Assembly (NCBI GenBank): GCA_012719815.1
Contig: JAAXZP010000272.1
Location: 1 to 5,100, forward strand
DNA from: Christensenellaceae bacterium
GTDB taxonomy: Bacteria > Bacillota > Clostridia > Christensenellales > SZUA-584
Direction of reading: 5' to 3'
DNA length: 5,100 bases
Each line of letters begins with the position of its first letter. Position 1 is the stretch's first letter. The notes beneath the pieces are model-generated. The model was given only the letters and a program-made list of their open reading frames with translations, did not search any database and was not told the origin of the DNA. The translations under genes were made by a program, and so were the position numbers. Shown here piece after piece: positions 4,882 to 5,100 of this stretch.

Positions 4882-5100
4882 TTGCGCAAAAAGACGACTG
4901 CCGAATCGAAGGCCGATACTGCTGAAAACCTGGATGCGGAACTCATAAAGAAGGCCGGCGAAAGCGGCAGGCAGTTAGAAAAGGATGATGATCTGACTCT
5001 TTCAGAGGAAAACCTTGCGAAACTCGAAGCGATCAGCGGCATTATTTCCCATCAGGCCAAGGACGATAAGATCAAGGATGTCATCGAAACGGGCAAAAAG
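4882..5100 (+). CDS. rpoD: RpoD/SigA primary sigma factor, N-terminal part (3' end outside window)
   Basis: The primary sigma factor directs RNA polymerase to housekeeping promoters. Only 73 codons are in the window, so the DNA-binding regions 2-4 are not seen. The identification rests on position directly after dnaG and on the last residues, DDKIKDVIETGKK (61-73), which match the opening helix of sigma region 1.1. The start must be TTG at 4882: an in-frame TGA lies at 4876-4878, no in-frame ATG or GTG occurs in the 73 codons, and GGTGAT is well placed upstream. The preceding 50-60 residues are charged, rich in Lys, Glu and Asp, without hydrophobic segments. They form an N-terminal extension compared with SigA of Bacillus, where region 1.1 begins near residue 10. 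An ATT start at 4879 cannot be excluded. The name is inferred mainly from context. Confidence 0.85.
   Translation, partial: MRKKTTAESKADTAENLDAELIKKAGESGRQLEKDDDLTLSEENLAKLEAISGIISHQAKDDKIKDVIETGKK

Overview
The window looks like a chromosomal housekeeping region of a moderately GC-rich Firmicute, most likely of the class Clostridia. The basis is the compact dgt-dnaG-rpoD arrangement, Shine-Dalgarno (SD) sites and a sigma-A-type promoter of Gram-positive style, and a Dgt/DnaG sequence style typical of Clostridia. A Christensenellales-like host would fit the GC content and codon use, but that is a guess from memory and not something the sequence proves.

Layout. Positions 1-1071 on the minus strand hold trkA, a K+ uptake regulator of two RCK (Rossmann-type) halves. 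Its 3' end runs off the left edge. A 428-base AT-richer divergent intergenic region (1072-1499) follows. It carries a good sigma-A-like promoter reading right, a weaker one reading left into trkA, and several short inverted and direct repeats. To the right, all on the plus strand, are thpR (RNA 2',3'-cyclic phosphodiesterase, HxTx motifs), an 87-base gap, dgt (HD-domain dNTP triphosphohydrolase), dnaG (primase, GTG start overlapping the dgt stop by one base), a 20-base gap, and the first 73 codons of rpoD (primary sigma factor, TTG start).

How the genes fit together. dgt-dnaG-rpoD is a Clostridial form of the macromolecular synthesis operon. Dgt trims dNTP pools, DnaG primes replication and RpoD directs housekeeping transcription. 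ThpR, an RNA-end processing enzyme, appears to be the promoter-proximal gene of the same transcription unit. The tight dgt/dnaG overlap implies translational coupling. An AT-rich island inside the 3' third of dnaG could carry a separate promoter for rpoD, as happens inside dnaG in other bacteria.

I found no mobile element, CRISPR array, tRNA or rRNA, and no candidate for an undescribed system. The points worth a second look are small: a four-codon SD-led mini-ORF directly before dgt, the abrupt composition change within dnaG, the TTG start and N-terminal extension of RpoD, repeat clusters in the trkA/thpR intergenic region, and a substituted dinucleotide-loop glycine in the second TrkA half.
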